From Hippopus hippopus (taxonomy: Eukaryota; Mollusca; Bivalvia; Cardiida; Cardiidae): a stretch of 64,000 nt of DNA. Shown piece after piece: positions 1 through 13,900 of the stretch; within the stretch, counting starts at the first letter, position 1, and every line of letters starts with the position of its first letter. The stretch covers positions 27,727,742-27,791,741 of the forward strand of contig OX328112.1 of assembly GCA_946811185.2 (NCBI GenBank), written 5' to 3'. Below the pieces are notes generated by a model. It did not search any database. It saw nothing but the letters and a program-made list of their open reading frames with translations, and was not told where the DNA came from. The position numbers were made by a program, and so were the translations under genes.

Positions 1-316
1 ACACATGTATACAATTCAAACACAAGTAAATATACATGTATATTACTCAAATACAAGTATATACAGATTTACATGTATACTCAAATACAAATGTAGAACT
101 ACAAGGACATACATATTTTATACAACACAAATTCAAGTATATGTACATGGATACAAAACAAATACAAGTATATACACATGTACATGTATACTCAAATACA
201 AATATCCAAATACAAGAACTAACATATATACAATTCAAACACAAGTAAATGTACAGGTATACAACACAAATCAAATTATGTACACATGCATACAATTTAA
301 ACACAAGTAAACACAC
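1..316 (-). repeat. Inverted satellite block paired with 1250-1562
   Basis: This stretch reads as the reverse complement of the forward satellite. It matches the unit at about 1250-1562, including rare features such as the interrupted AAATATGTATGTCC motif and the variant TGTATGCATGTG. The two arms, about 310 bp each and separated by about 0.93 kb, form a large imperfect foldback. The block runs off the left edge of the window. It has no telomere-like tract at its right end, unlike the other inverted blocks; it joins forward satellite directly at the GATGTTGATG landmark. Confidence 0.8.
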
Positions 317-2911
317 AGATGTTGATGTATTTTTTTTTCAGTTGTGTACATGTGTATGTACTTGTATTTGAGTACTTGTATTTGAGTAGACATGTATATA
401 TGTATATACTTGTATGTTTTTTTTGTATACATGTAGATATACTTGTGATTTGAGTTGTATACATGTGTACGTACTTGTATTTGGGTATTGGTATTTGGTT
501 ATACATGTACATGTGTATATACTTGTATTAGTGTTGTATACATAAACATATACTTGTGTTTGCATTGCATACATGTGTATGTACTTGTATTTGTGTTGTA
601 TATATGTACATGTTTTTGAGTTGTTTACACTTGTATATAATTGTATACACTTGTATATGAGTATTTGTATTTGAGTATACATGTACATGGATTTATGTTT
701 GTATTTGTGTTGTATGTATATGTATATACTTCTATTTGAGTATTTCTATTTGAGCATACATGTGTATATAGATGTCTATGTGTTGTATACATGTATATGT
801 ACATTCTTTTGAGTTGTATACATGTGTATGTACTTGTATTTGAGTACTTCTAATTGATTATAAATGTACATGTGTATATACTTGTATTTTTGTTGTATAC
901 ATGTACATATAATTATGTTTAAGTTGTAAACATGCTTATGTACTTGTATTTGTATATTTGTGTTTGATTATACATGTATATGTGTATATACTTGTATTTC
1001 TGATGTATACATGTACATATACTTGTGTTTGTGTTGTATACATATATGTATGTAGACTTTTATATGCTTGTATTTGAGTATTGGTATTTGAATATACATG
1101 TACATGTGTATATACTTGATTTAGTGTTGTATATATGTACATATACTTGCGTTTGAGTTGTATACATGTGTATTTACTTGTAATTGAGTATTTGTATTTT
1201 ACTATACATGTACATGTGTATATACTTTTATCTGTGTTGTATATCTGTACATTTACTTGTGTTTCAATTGTATGCATGTGTACATATTTTTATTTGTGTT
1301 GTATACAAGTACATTTACTTGTGTTTGAATAGGATATATGTTAGTACTTGTATTTGGATATTTGTATTTGAGTATACAGGTACATGTGTATATACTTGTA
1401 TTTATTTTGTATACATGTACATATACTTGAGTTTGTGTTGTATGAAATATGTATGTCCTTGTAATTCTATATTTGTATTTCAGTATACATGTACATCTGT
1501 ATATACTTGTATTTGAGTAATATACATGTATATTTACTTGTGTTTGAATTGTATACATGTGTACATACTTTTGTTTGTGTTGTATACATGTAGAGGTACT
1601 TGTATTTGAATTGTATATATGTGGTAGTACTAGTATTTGCATATTTGTATTTGAGTATACATGTACATGTGTATATATTTCTATTTGTGTTGCATACAAG
1701 TATATTTATTTGTGTTTGAATTGTATACATGTGTATATACTTTTTTTGTTGTTGTTTACATGTACATATACTTGTGTTTGAGTTTTTTACAGGTTTGTCT
1801 ACTTGTATTTATATATTTGTATTTGAGTATTCATGTGCTTGTGTATATACTTGTGTTTGTGTTTATACATGTATATTTAGTTGTGTTTGAATTGTATACA
1901 TTTGTATATAAATTTATTTGTACATGTACTTGTCTTTGAATTGTATACATGTGTATGTACTTGTATTTGATTATTAGTATTTGAGTATACATGTACATGT
2001 GTATATACTTGTATTTGTATTGTATACATGTACATAGACTTGTGTTTGAGTTGTATACATGTGTATGTACTTGTATTTAAGTGTTTGTATTTTATTATAC
2101 ATGTAGATGTGAATATACTTGTATTTGTGTATATTTACCTGTGTTTAAATATTTGTATTTGAGTATACATGTACATATGTATATATTTGTATATGTTTTG
2201 TATACATGCACATGTACTTGTGTTTGAGTTGTTTACATGTGTATTTACTTGTATTTATGTTGTATATTTGTGTATATACTTCTATTAGAGTATTCGTATT
2301 TGAGCATACATGTACATTTGTATATACATGTATATTTGTTGTAAACATGTATATGTACTTACTTTGAGTTGTATACATGTGTATATACTTCTATTTGAGT
2401 GTTTATATTGAGTCCACATGTACATGTGTATATACTTGTATTTTTGTTGTACACATGTACGTATACTTCTGTTTGAGTTGTATACATATGTATGTACTTT
2501 TGATTAACTATTTGTATTTGAATATAGAATTACACGCATATATCCTCGTATTTCTGTTGTATACATGTACATTTACATTTGTTTGAATTTTATACATGTC
2601 TATATACTTCCATTTTTGTTGTATGCATGTACATGTAGTTGTTTTTCAATTGTATACATGTGTATATATTTGTATTTGAGTTTTTGTATTTGAGTATACA
2701 TGTACATGTGTATATACTTGTATTTGTGTTGTATAGATGTACATATACTTGTGTTTGAGATGTATATATGTCTATGTATTTGTAATTGAGTATTTGTTTT
2801 TGAGTATACATGTACATGTGTATATACTTGTATTTGAATATTATACATGTACATTTACTTGTGATTGAATTGAATAGATGTATATTTACTTTTTTTTGTG
2901 TTGTATATATA

Positions 2912-3190
2912 CTGAACCAAAAAAGAAACTTCCCCTGTGTTTAAGTGCAAATGCAATGTTATTAAAAAAAATCAAAATATCAGATGACCTACATATATTC
3001 GAGCCAACGATTATGTGTCCGATAAAACAAATTTTAACTCGATTGAAAGCATTTTGCAGAAGAAACCCGCTGAAAGCGATTTTCACGTGCATGCACAGAC
3101 CAGTATAATTCGTGTACATTTTTTGAAACCTTTCAGTCTAATTTTATAGCCTTTCATGTCAATAAGAAAAAGACGTTGAAAAAAGTAAAT
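2912..3190 (+). mobile_element. Truncated Tc1/mariner relic (5' end only)
   Basis: Begins CTGAACCAAAAAAG after a TA, exactly like the complete transposon at 8193. It follows that copy with a handful of substitutions for about 278 bp and then passes abruptly back to satellite at AAAGTAAAT. The transposase coding region and right inverted repeat are absent. The flanking satellite matches the flank of the complete copy, so this is the same insertion carried on a higher-order repeat duplication and later deleted, together with about 0.1 kb of right flank. Confidence 0.85.
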
Positions 3191-3940
3191 ATACATATGT
3201 ATAAACTTGTATTTGTGTTGTATACATGTACATATATTTGTGTTTGAGTTGTATACATGTGTATGTACTTGTATTTGAGTATTTGTATTTGAGTATACAT
3301 GTACATGTGTATATCCTTTTATTTGTGTTGTATATATCTACATTTTCTTGTTTTTGAGCTGTATACATGTTTACATATATTTATTTGTGTTGTATACATG
3401 AACATGTTCTTGTGTTTGTATTGTATATATGTGTTATTATTTGTATTTGCATATTTTTATTTGAGTATACATGTACATGTGTATATACTTGTATTTGTGT
3501 TCTATACATGTACATATACTTGTGTTTGTGTTCTATACATATATGTATGTACTTGTAATTCTGTATTTGTATTTGAGTATACATGTACATGTGTATATAC
3601 TTGTTTTTGAGTATTAAACATGTATATTTACTTTTGTTTGAATTGTATACATGTGTACATACTTTTAATTGTGTATTATACATGAACATGTACCTCTGTA
3701 TGAATTGTATATATGTGATAGTACTTGTATTGGCACATTTGTATTTGAGTATACATGTATATGTGTATATACTTGTATTTCTGTTGTATACATGTACATG
3801 TACTTGTGTTTGAGTTGTATACATGTATATATATTTGTATTTGAGTATACATGTACATGTGTATATAATTGCATTTGAGTTGTATAAATGTATATTGACT
3901 TGTGTTTGAAATGTATACATGTGTATATAGTAGTTTTTTC

Positions 3941-4338
3941 ATGTACAAATGTATATAATTCAAACACAAGTATATGTACATGTATACAACAAAAATACAA
4001 GTATATACACATGTACATATACATGTATAATACACAAATGCATTTATATACATGCACATATATACACAATTACATATATATATAAAACTCAAACACAAGT
4101 ATATCTACATATATACAACACAAATACAAGTATATACATATTTATACTATTCAAACTTAAGTAAATATACATGTATACAACACAAATACAAGTATATACA
4201 CATGTACATCTATACTCAAATACAAATACTCAAATACAAGAACATAGACATGTATACAACACAAATACAAGTACATGTAGATGTATACAATACAAACACA
4301 AGTATATACCCATGTACATGTATACCCAAATACTAATA
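3941..4338 (-). repeat. Inverted satellite block B
   Basis: Satellite units here are in reverse-complement orientation (ACAAATACAAGTATATACAC). The switch follows the T-rich junction GTAGTTTTTTCATGTACAAATG, and the block ends at a telomere-like tract. The same block recurs in six other places with the same internal order, so it is a fixed part of the higher-order unit. Confidence 0.85.
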
Positions 4339-4370
4339 GGTTAGGGTTAGGGTTAGGTTTAGGGATAGGG
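4339..4370 (+). repeat. Telomere-like TTAGGG tract B
   Basis: Reads GGTTAGGGTTAGGGTTAGG and then degenerates to TTTAGGGATAGGG. It sits exactly where the inverted block ends and forward satellite resumes. Confidence 0.85.
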
Positions 4371-7300
4371 AAATATATGTCTTTCAGTTCTATACATGTA
4401 CATTTACTTGTGTTTGAGTTGTTTACACTTGTACATATTTGTATTTGACTATTTGTATTTGAGTATATATGTACATGTGTATATACTTGTATTTGTGTTG
4501 TATACATGTATATTTACTTGTGTTTGAATTGTATACATGTGTATATACTTGTTTGTTTTGTTGTATACATGTACATATACTTGTGTTTAAGTTGTATACA
4601 TGTATATATTTCTATTTGAGTATACATGTACATGTTTATATGCTTTTATTTCTGTTGTATGTATGTGTATATACTTCTATATACTTGTATTTGAATATTT
4701 GTATTTGAGTATACATGTACATGTGTATATATTTGTATTTGTGTTGTATACATGCACATGTACTTGTGGTTGAGTTATTTACATGTGTAATTACTTGTAT
4801 GTATGTTATATGGTTGTGTATATGCTTCTATTAGAGTATTTGTATTTGAGCATACACGTACATGTGTATATACATGTATATGTGTTGTAACTATGTATAT
4901 GTACTTATTTTTGAGTTGTATACATGTGTATATACTTCTATTTGAGTTATTTTATTGAGCACACATGTACATGAGTATAAACTTGTATTTTAGTTGTACA
5001 CATACATGTGTTTGAGTTGTATACATATGTATGTACTTTTAATTAACTATTTGTATTTCAATATACAATTACCTGTGTATAGACTCGTCGTTGTATTGTA
5101 TACATGTATATGTACTTGGTTTTAAGTTGTATACATGTGTATGTACTTGTATTTGAGTACTTGTATTTGAGTATACATGTACATGTGTATATACTTGTGT
5201 TTTTGTTCTATACATGTAGATATACTTGTGTTTGTGTTGTATACATATATGTATGTACTTGTGATTGCGTATTGGTATTTGAGTATACATGTACATGTGT
5301 ATATAGTTGTATTTGTGTATTATACATGTATATTTACTTGTGTTTGTATTGTATAGATGTTTATTACTTTTCTTTTTGTTGGATATATGTAGATATATTT
5401 GTGTTTTAATTGTATAAATGTGTATACACTTATATTTCAGTTTTGGCATTTGAGTATACATGTACATGTGTATATACTTCAATTTGTTTTGTATAGATGT
5501 ACATAAACTTGTGTTTGAGTTGTATACATGTCTATGTACTTGTATAAGAGTATTTGTATTTGAGTATACATGTACATGTGTATATACTTGTATGTGTGTT
5601 GTGTACATGTGTATATACTTTTATATGCGTTGTATACATGTACATGTACTTGTGTTTGAATTGTATACATATGTATATCCTTTTATTTGTGTTGTAGAGA
5701 TGTTGATGTATTTGTTTTTCAATTGTGTACATGTTTACGTACTTGTATTTGAGTAATTGTATTTCAGTAGACATATATATCTGTATATACTTGTATTTTT
5801 TTTGTATACATGTATATATACTTGTGATTTGAGTTGTATACATGTGTATGTATTTGTATTTGGGTATTGGTATTTGGTTATACATGTACATGTGTATATA
5901 CTTGTATTTGTGTTGTATACATAAACATATACTTGTGTTTGGATTGCATACATGTTTATGTACTTGTATTTGTGTTGTATACATTTACATGTTTTTCGGT
6001 TGTTTACATTTGTATATAATTGTATATACTTGTATATGAGTATTTGTATTTGAGTATACATGTACATGCATTTATGTTTGTATTTGTGTTGTATGTATAT
6101 GTATATACTTCTATTTGAGTATTTCTATTTGAGCATACATGTGTATATACAAGTTTATGTGTTGTATACATGTATATGTACTTTCTTTTGAATTGTATAC
6201 ATGTGTATGTACTTGTATTTGAGTACTTCTAATTGATTATAAAAGTACATGTGTATATACTTGTATTTTTGTTGTATAGATGTACATATACTTGTATTTG
6301 TGTTGTATATATATATGTATGTATACTTTTATATACTTGTATTTGAGTATTGGTATTTGAGTATACATGTACATGTGTATATACTTGATTTTGTGTTGTA
6401 TATATGTACATATACTTGTGTTTGAGTTGTATACATGTGTATTTACTTGTAATTGAGTATTTGTATTTTCCTATACATGTACATATGTATATACTTTTAT
6501 CTGTGTTGTATATCTGTACATTTACTTGTGTTTCAATTGTATGCATGTGTACATACTTTTGTTTGTGTTGTATACATGTACATTTACTTGTGTTTGAGTA
6601 GGATATATGTTAGTACTTGTATTTGGATATTTGTATTTGAGTATACATGTACATGTGTATATACTTGTATTTGTTTTGTATACATGTACATATACTTGAG
6701 TTTGTGTTGTATAAAATATGTATGTCCTTGTACTTCTATTTTTGTATTTCAGTATACATGTACATCTGTATATACTTGTATTTGAGTAATATACAAGTAT
6801 ATTTACTTGTGTTTGAATTGTATACATGTGTACATACTTTTGTTTGTGTTGTATACATGTAGAGGTACTTGTATTTGAATTGTATATATGTGGTAGTACT
6901 TGTATTTGCATATTTATATTTGAGTATACATGTACATGTGTATATATTTCTATTTGTGTTGCATACAAGTATATTTACTTGTGTTTGAATTGTATACATG
7001 TGTATATACTTTTTTGTTGTTGTTTACATGTACATATACTTGTGTTTGAGTTTTTTACAGGTTTGTCTACTTGTATTTATATATTTGTATTTGAGTAATC
7101 ATGTGCTTGTGTATATACTTGTGTTTGTGTGTATACATGTATATTTAGTTGTGTTTGAATTGTATACATTTGTATATACATTTATTTGTCTTGTTTACAT
7201 GTACATGTAATTGTGTTTGAATTGTATACATGTGTATGTACTTGTATTTGATTATTAGTATTTGAGTATACATGTACATGTGTATATACTTGTATTTGTA

Positions 7301-8192
7301 TTGTATACATGTACATAGACTTGTGTTTGAGTTGTATACATGTGTATGTACTTGTATTTAAGTGTTTGTATTTTATTATACATGTTGATGTGAATGTACT
7401 TGTATTTGTGTATATTTACCTGTGTTTAAATATTTGTATTTGAGTATACATGTACATATGTATATATTTGTATATGTTTTGTATACATGCACATGTACTT
7501 GTGTTTGAGTTGTTTACATGTGTATTTACTTGTATTTATGTTGTATATTTGTGTATATAATTCTATTAGAGTATTCGTATTTGAGCATACATGTACATTT
7601 GTATATACATATATATTTGTTGTAAACATGTATATGTACTTACTTTGAGTTGTATACATGTGTATATACTTCTATTTGAGTGTTTATATTGAGTCCACAT
7701 GTACTTGTGTATATACTTGTATTTTTGTTGTACACATGTACGTATACTTCTGTTTGAGTTGTATACATATGTATGTACTTTTGATTAACTATTTGTATTT
7801 GAATATAGAATTACACGCATATATCCTCGTATTTCTGTTGTATACATGTACATTTACATTTGTTTGAATTTTATACATGTCTATATACTTTCATTTTTGT
7901 TGTATGCATGTACATGTAGTTGTTTTTCAATTGTATACATGTGTATATATTTGTATTTGAGTTTTTGTATTTGAGTATACATGTACATGTGTATATACTT
8001 GTATTTGTGTTGTATAGATGTACATATACTTGTGTTTGAGATGTATATATGTCTATGTATTTGTATTTGAGTATTTGTTTTTGAGTATACATGTACATGT
8101 GTATATACTTGTATTTGAGTATTATACATGTACATTTACTTGTAATTGAATTGAATAGATGTGTATTTACTTTTTTTTGTGTTGTATATATA

Positions 8193-8226
8193 CTGAACCA
8201 AAAAAGAAACTTCCCCTGTGTTTAAG
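8193..8226 (+). repeat. Tc1 left terminal inverted repeat
   Basis: Starts CTGAACCAAAAAAGAAACTT and ends CTGTGTTTAAG. It pairs with the right end at 9690-9722 with one indel/mismatch region in the A-run. Confidence 0.88.
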
Positions 8227-8499
8227 TGCAAATGCAATGTTATTGAAAAAAAATCAAAATATCAGATGACCTACATATATTCGGGCCAACGATTATGTGT
8301 CCGATAAAACAAATTTTAACTCGATTGAAAGCATTTTGCAGAAGAAACCCGCTGAAAGCGATTTTCACGTGCATGCACAGACCAGTATAATTCGTGTATA
8401 ATTTTTGAAACCTTTCAGTCTAATTTTATAGACTTTCATGTCAAGAAGAAAAAGACGTTGAAAAAAAGTAAATTCTTTTTAGTTTTCTTTATTTTTGAT

Positions 8500-9525
8500 A
8501 TGCCTAGAATTCCGCAAAATTTACGCGAATGTGCCATTGGCATGCTTAATGCTGGTATGACGATGAATGCTGTTGCTATGAATATTGTATGTTCTACTCG
8601 TGCTATTCGACACATTAGGCAACGTTTTCAAGCAACAGGGCGTTCGGAAGATCGACAACGTAGTGGACGTCCTCGCATCACGATGCACGGCCAAGACCGC
8701 TATATTCGGAACACCCACCTGCGCAATCGCTTCCAAACTGCCACAGCCACTGCTGCTAACACCCCTGGTACACATAACAACCGTATATCTGCCCAAACTG
8801 TGGGCAATCGCTTGCGCGAGGGTGGGCTACGTGCGCGTTGTCCATACGTTGGTTGTGTTTTGACGCGACGTCACCGCGTAAATCATGTTAATTGGGCACG
8901 TACACACCAACGCTGGCTTAGACAACAATGGAATAGCGTTTTTTTCTCTGACGAGTCCAGGTTTTCCATTCATCGACATGATAGCAGGGTTCGAGTATAC
9001 CGTAGGAGAAATGAACGTTATGCCGACTGTTGCATACTTGAACGAGATCGTTTTGGGGCTGGGGGTCCTGTTTTGGTCTGGGCGGGCATTGCACATGGCT
9101 TTCGCACTAATCTCGTCATTATTGAAAGGAATTTGAATGCCCAACGCTACCGAGATGAAATTCTTGCGAGTCACGTTATCCCACTGTTTCAAAATAATGC
9201 CAAAATCATTCTTTTTCAGCATGATAATGCCACAAGCCATACAGCTAGGGACAATGTGAATTTCCTCAGGGCGAATAACTTTGCATTTATTAATGACTGG
9301 CCTGCCAAAAGCCCTGATCTGAATCCCATTGAACACCTTTGGGATAATTTGGACCAACGTGTTAGACGTCGCCCTATTCCACCGTCAAACGTCATTCAGC
9401 TAAGACAAGCCTTAATTCAGCAATGGAATAACATTCCAGAAGCCGAAATCAATACACTTATTTGTTCTATGCGCCAACGATGCCAGGCAGTCCTTCATGC
9501 TGAAGGTGGTCATACCCGGTATTAA
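8500..9525 (+). CDS. Tc1-like transposase, DD35E type
   Basis: Cut-and-paste transposase of about 341 residues, a normal size for Tc1/mariner. I chose the ATG at 8500 (MPRIPQNLREC). The open frame extends 14 codons upstream, but only through a TTG. The N-terminal third (about residues 5-60) is a helix-turn-helix DNA-binding region ending in a GRPR AT-hook-like motif. The DDE catalytic core shows the first Asp in FFSDESRF, the second in QHDNATSH and the Glu in SPDLNPIEHLWD. I count 35 residues between the second Asp and the Glu, so DD35E rather than the commoner DD34E. No stop or frameshift is present. It would act in the nucleus on its own terminal repeats. Confidence 0.93.
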   Translation: MPRIPQNLRECAIGMLNAGMTMNAVAMNIVCSTRAIRHIRQRFQATGRSEDRQRSGRPRITMHGQDRYIRNTHLRNRFQTATATAANTPGTHNNRISAQTVGNRLREGGLRARCPYVGCVLTRRHRVNHVNWARTHQRWLRQQWNSVFFSDESRFSIHRHDSRVRVYRRRNERYADCCILERDRFGAGGPVLVWAGIAHGFRTNLVIIERNLNAQRYRDEILASHVIPLFQNNAKIILFQHDNATSHTARDNVNFLRANNFAFINDWPAKSPDLNPIEHLWDNLDQRVRRRPIPPSNVIQLRQALIQQWNNIPEAEINTLICSMRQRCQAVLHAEGGHTRY

Positions 9526-9689
9526 TTTGTAATTTTGGTGAGCGACCCCTTCCGCATTTTAACTACCATTTCACTGCTTTTGGATAAACCCTCAGCAATA
9601 ATTTTTTTCACACAAAGTCGCAATAAAATACTCTTTCAATGCATATAAATCTAGTTTAATCCTGATTTTCATATTTGTGTATATCTGTA

Positions 9690-9722
9690 CTTAAACACAG
9701 GGGAAGTTTATTTTTGGTTCAG
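9690..9722 (-). repeat. Tc1 right terminal inverted repeat
   Basis: Reverse complement begins CTGAACCAAAAATAAACTTC and matches the left end. It is followed by the TA target duplication and satellite. Confidence 0.88.
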
Positions 9723-10550
9723 TATATGTACATATATTTGTGTTTTAATTATATACAGGTTTATATACTTGTATTTGAGTATTGGTATTTGAGTATACAT
9801 GTACATCTGTATATACTTGAATTTGTGTTGTATACATGTACATATATTTGTGTTTGAGTTGTATATATGTGATAGTACTTGTATTGGCACATTTGTATTT
9901 GAGTATACATGTACATGTGTATATCCTTTTATTTGTGTTGTATATATGTACATTTTCTTGTTTTTGAGCTGTATACATGTTTACATACATTTATTTGTGT
10001 TGTATACATGTACATGTTCTAGTATTTGTATTGTATATATGTGTTATTATTTCTTTTTGCATATTTTTATTTGAGTATACATGTACATGTGTATATACTT
10101 GTATTTGTATTGTATACATGTACATATACTTGTGTTTGTGTTGTATACATATATGTATGTACTTGTAATTCTGGTTTTATATTTGAGTATACATGTACAT
10201 GTGTATATACTTGTTTTTGAGTATAAACATGTATATTTACTTTTGTTTGAATTGTATACATGTGTACATACTTTTATTTGTGTATTATACATGAACATGT
10301 ACCTCTGTATGAATTGTATATATGTGATAGTACTTGTATTGGCAAATTTGTATTTGAGTATACATGTACATGTGTATATACTTGTATTTCTGTTGTATAC
10401 ATGTACATGTACTTGTGTTTGAGTTGTATACATGTATATATATTTGTATTTGAGTATACATGTACATGTGTATATAATTGTATTTGTGTTCTATAAATAT
10501 ATATTGACTTGTGTTTGAAATGTATACATGTGTATATACTAGTTTTTTGA

Positions 10551-10885
10551 TGTACAAATGTATATAACTCAAACACAAGTATATGTAGATGTATACAACA
10601 AAAATACAAGTATATACACATGTACATATACATGTATAATACACAAATACATTTATATATATGTACATATATACACAATTACATATATATATAAAACTCA
10701 AACACAAGTATATCTACATGTATACAACACAAATACAAGTATATACACATGTACATCTATACTCAAATACAAATACTCAAATACAAGAACATAGACATGT
10801 ATACAACTCAAACACAAGTACATGTAGATGTATACAATACAAATACAAGTATATACCCATGTACATGTATACCCAAATACTAATA
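10551..10885 (-). repeat. Inverted satellite block C
   Basis: Reverse-orientation block beginning after the junction CTAGTTTTTTGATGTACAAATG and ending at the TTAGGG-like tract. It is homologous to block B but lacks about 60 bp in its middle. Confidence 0.83.
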
Positions 10886-10917
10886 GGTTAGGGTTAGGAT
10901 TAGGTTTATGGATAGGG
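10886..10917 (+). repeat. Telomere-like TTAGGG tract C
   Basis: Reads GGTTAGGGTTAGGATTAGG and then TTTATGGATAGGG. This is the most degenerate of the seven tracts, at the same position relative to the orientation switch. Confidence 0.8.
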
Positions 10918-13900
10918 AAATATATGTCTTTCAGTTGTATACATGTACATTTACTTGTGTTTGAGTTGTTTACATTTGTACATATTTGTATTTGAGTATT
11001 TGTATTTGACTATACATGTACATGTGTATATACTTGTATTTGTGTTGTATACATGTATATTTACTTGTGTTTGAATTGTATACATGTGTATATACTTGTT
11101 TGTTTTGTTGTATACATGTACATATACTTGTATTTGAGTTGTATACATGTATATATTTCTATTTGAGTATACATGTACATGTTTATATACTTTTATTTCT
11201 GTTGTAAGTTTGTATATATACTTCTATATACTTGTATTTGAATATTTGTATTTGAGTATACATGTACATGTGTATATATTTGTATCTGTGTTGTATACAT
11301 GCACATGTACTTGTGGTTGAGTTGTTTACATGTGTAATTACTTGTATGTATGTTGTATGTTTGTGTATATGCTTCTATTAGAGTATTTGTATTTGAGCAT
11401 ACACGTACATGTGTATATACATGTATATGTGTTGTAAACATGTATATGTACTTATTTTTGAGTTGTATACATGTGTATATACTTCTATTTCAGTATTTTT
11501 ATTGAGCATACATGTACATGTGTATATACTTGTATTTTAGTTGTACACATACGTGTGTTTGAGTTGTATACATATGTATGTACTTTTAATTAACTATTTG
11601 TATTTCAATATACAATTACCTGTGTATATACTCGTCGTTGTATTGTATACATGTATATGTACTTGGATTTAAGTTGTATACATGAGTATGTACTTGTATT
11701 TGATTACTTGTATTTGAGTATACATGTACATGTGTATATACTTGTGTTTTTGTTGTATACATGTACTTATACTTGTGTTTGTGTTGTATACATATATGTA
11801 TGTACTTGTGATTGCGTATTGGTATTTGAGTATACATGTACATGTGTATATAGTTGTATTTGTGTATTATACATGTATATTTACTTGTGTTTGAATTGTA
11901 TAGATGTGTATTACTTTTTTTTTTTGTTGGATATATGTAGATATATTTGTGTTTTAATTGTATACATGTGAATACACTTATATTTGAGTATTGGCATTTG
12001 AGTATACATGTACATGTGTATATACTTCAATTTGTTTTTTATAGATGTACATAAACTTGTGTTTGAGTTGTATACATGTCTATGTACTTGTATTAGAGTA
12101 TTTGTATTTGAGTATACATGTACATGTGTATATAATTGTATGTGTGTTGTGTACATGTGTATATACTTTTATATATGTTGTATACTTGTACATGTACTTG
12201 TGTTTGAATTGTATACATATGTATATCTTTTTATTTGTGTTGTAGAGATGTTGATGTATTTGTTTTTCAATTGTGTACATGTGTATGTACTTGTACTTGA
12301 GTACTTGTATTTCAGTAGTCAAGTATATCTGTATATACTTGTATTTTTTTTGTATACATGTATATATACTTGTGATTTGAGTTGTATACATGTGTACGTA
12401 TTTGTATTTGGGTATTGGTATTTGGTTATACATGTACATGTGTATATACTTGTATTTGTGTTGTATACATAAACATATACTTGTGTTTGGATTGGATACA
12501 TGTTTATGTACTTGTATTTGTGTTGTATACATGTACGTGTTTTAGAGTTGTTTACATTTGTATATAATTGTATATACTTGTATATGTGTATTTCTATTTG
12601 AGTATACATGTAAATGGATTTATGTTTGTATTTGTGTTGTATATGTATGTATATACTTCTATTTGAGTATTTCTATTTGAGCATACATGTGTATATACAT
12701 GTTTATGTGTTGTATATATGTATATGTACTTTCTTTTGAGTTGTATACATGTGTATGTACTTTCTTTTGAGTTGTATACATGTGTATGTACTTGTATTTG
12801 AGTACTTCTAATTGATTATAAATGTACATGTGTATATACTAGTATTTTTTGTTGTATACATGTACATATAATTGTGTTTGAGTTGTAAACATGTGTATTT
12901 ACTTGTATTTGTGTATTTGTATTTCATTATATATTTATATGTATATATACTTGCATTTCTGATGTATACATGTACATATACTTGTGTTTGTGTTGTATAC
13001 ATATATGTATGTACATGTTTATATACTTGTATTTAATTATTGGTATTAGAGTATACATGTACATGTCTATATACTTGATTTTGTATTTTATATATGTACA
13101 TATACATGTGCTTGTAATTGAATATTTGTATTTTACTATATATGTACATGTGTATAAACCTTGATCTGTGTTGTATATCTGTACATTTACTTGTGTTTCA
13201 ATTGTATGCATGTGTACATACTTTTATTTGTGTTGTATACATGTACATTTACTTGTGGTTGAATTGTATATATGTTAGTACTTGTATTTGCATATTTGTA
13301 TTTGAGTATACAGGTACATGTGTATATAATTGTATTTGTTTTGTATACATGTACATATACTTGAGTTTGTGTTGTATAAAATATGTATGTCCTTGTAATT
13401 CTATATTTGTATTTCACTATACATGTACATCTGTATATACTTGTATTTGAGTAATATACATGTATATTTACTTGTGTTTGAATTGTGTACATGTGTACAT
13501 ACTTTTGTTTGTGTTGTATACATGTAGAGGTACTTGTGTTAGAATTGTATATATGTGGTAGTACTTGTATTTGCATATTTCTATTTGAGTATACATGTAC
13601 ATGTCTATATACTTCTATTTGTGTTGCATACATGAATAATAAATTGTGTTTGAATTGTATACATGTGTATATACTAGTTTTTTGTTGTTGTTTACATGTA
13701 CATATACTTGTGCTTGAGTTGTATACATGTTTGTGTACTTGTATTTATATATTGTATTTGAGTATACATGTACTTGTGTATATACTTGTATTTGTGTTGT
13801 ATAAATGTATACTTAGTTGTGTTTGAATTGTATACATTTGTATATATATTTATTTGTGTTGTATACATGTATATGTACTTGTGTTTGAATTGTATACATG

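Larger units (their letters stand above)
1..8192. repeat. AT-rich satellite array, first segment
   Basis: Tandem short units built around the near-palindromic core GTATACATGTAC followed by ACTTGTATTTGAGTA-type spacers. Phase-specific landmarks recur in order, for example GATGTTGATGTATT at 318 and 5699, and the Tc1 left end at 2911 and 8192. The segment therefore contains two copies of a higher-order repeat about 5.3 kb long. Orientation is forward except for inverted blocks at 1-316 and 3941-4338. Both strands show long open frames rich in Tyr, Thr, Cys, Ile and Val, but these only reflect the repeat composition. I see no gene here apart from a Tc1 relic. Confidence 0.93.
8193..9722 (+). mobile_element. 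Complete Tc1/mariner transposon (1,530 bp)
   Basis: Bounded by TA dinucleotides (8191-8192 and 9723-9724), the hallmark target duplication of this superfamily. Imperfect terminal inverted repeats start CTGAACCAAAAA and extend about 34 bp to GTGTTTAAG. It contains a single uninterrupted transposase frame. Its GC content is clearly higher than the surrounding satellite. It is intact at both ends and in its coding region, so it could still be functional or recently active. Confidence 0.93.

Noticed and set aside
4339..4370. A true chromosome end at the TTAGGG tracts.
   Set aside because: Tracts are only 25-32 bp, degenerate, and followed by more satellite each time. They are interstitial.
1..8192. 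Dozens of open frames of 60-200 codons on both strands of the satellite, rich in MYTCICV or TQIQVYTHVHV-type sequence.
   Set aside because: They come in overlapping pairs on both strands and mirror the satellite unit. They have no conserved start and vary with every indel. This is low-stop composition, not coding.
8827..9357. A 176-codon frame on the minus strand of the Tc1 transposon.
   Set aside because: It is antisense to the transposase core and has no recognisable motif; a shadow of the real gene.
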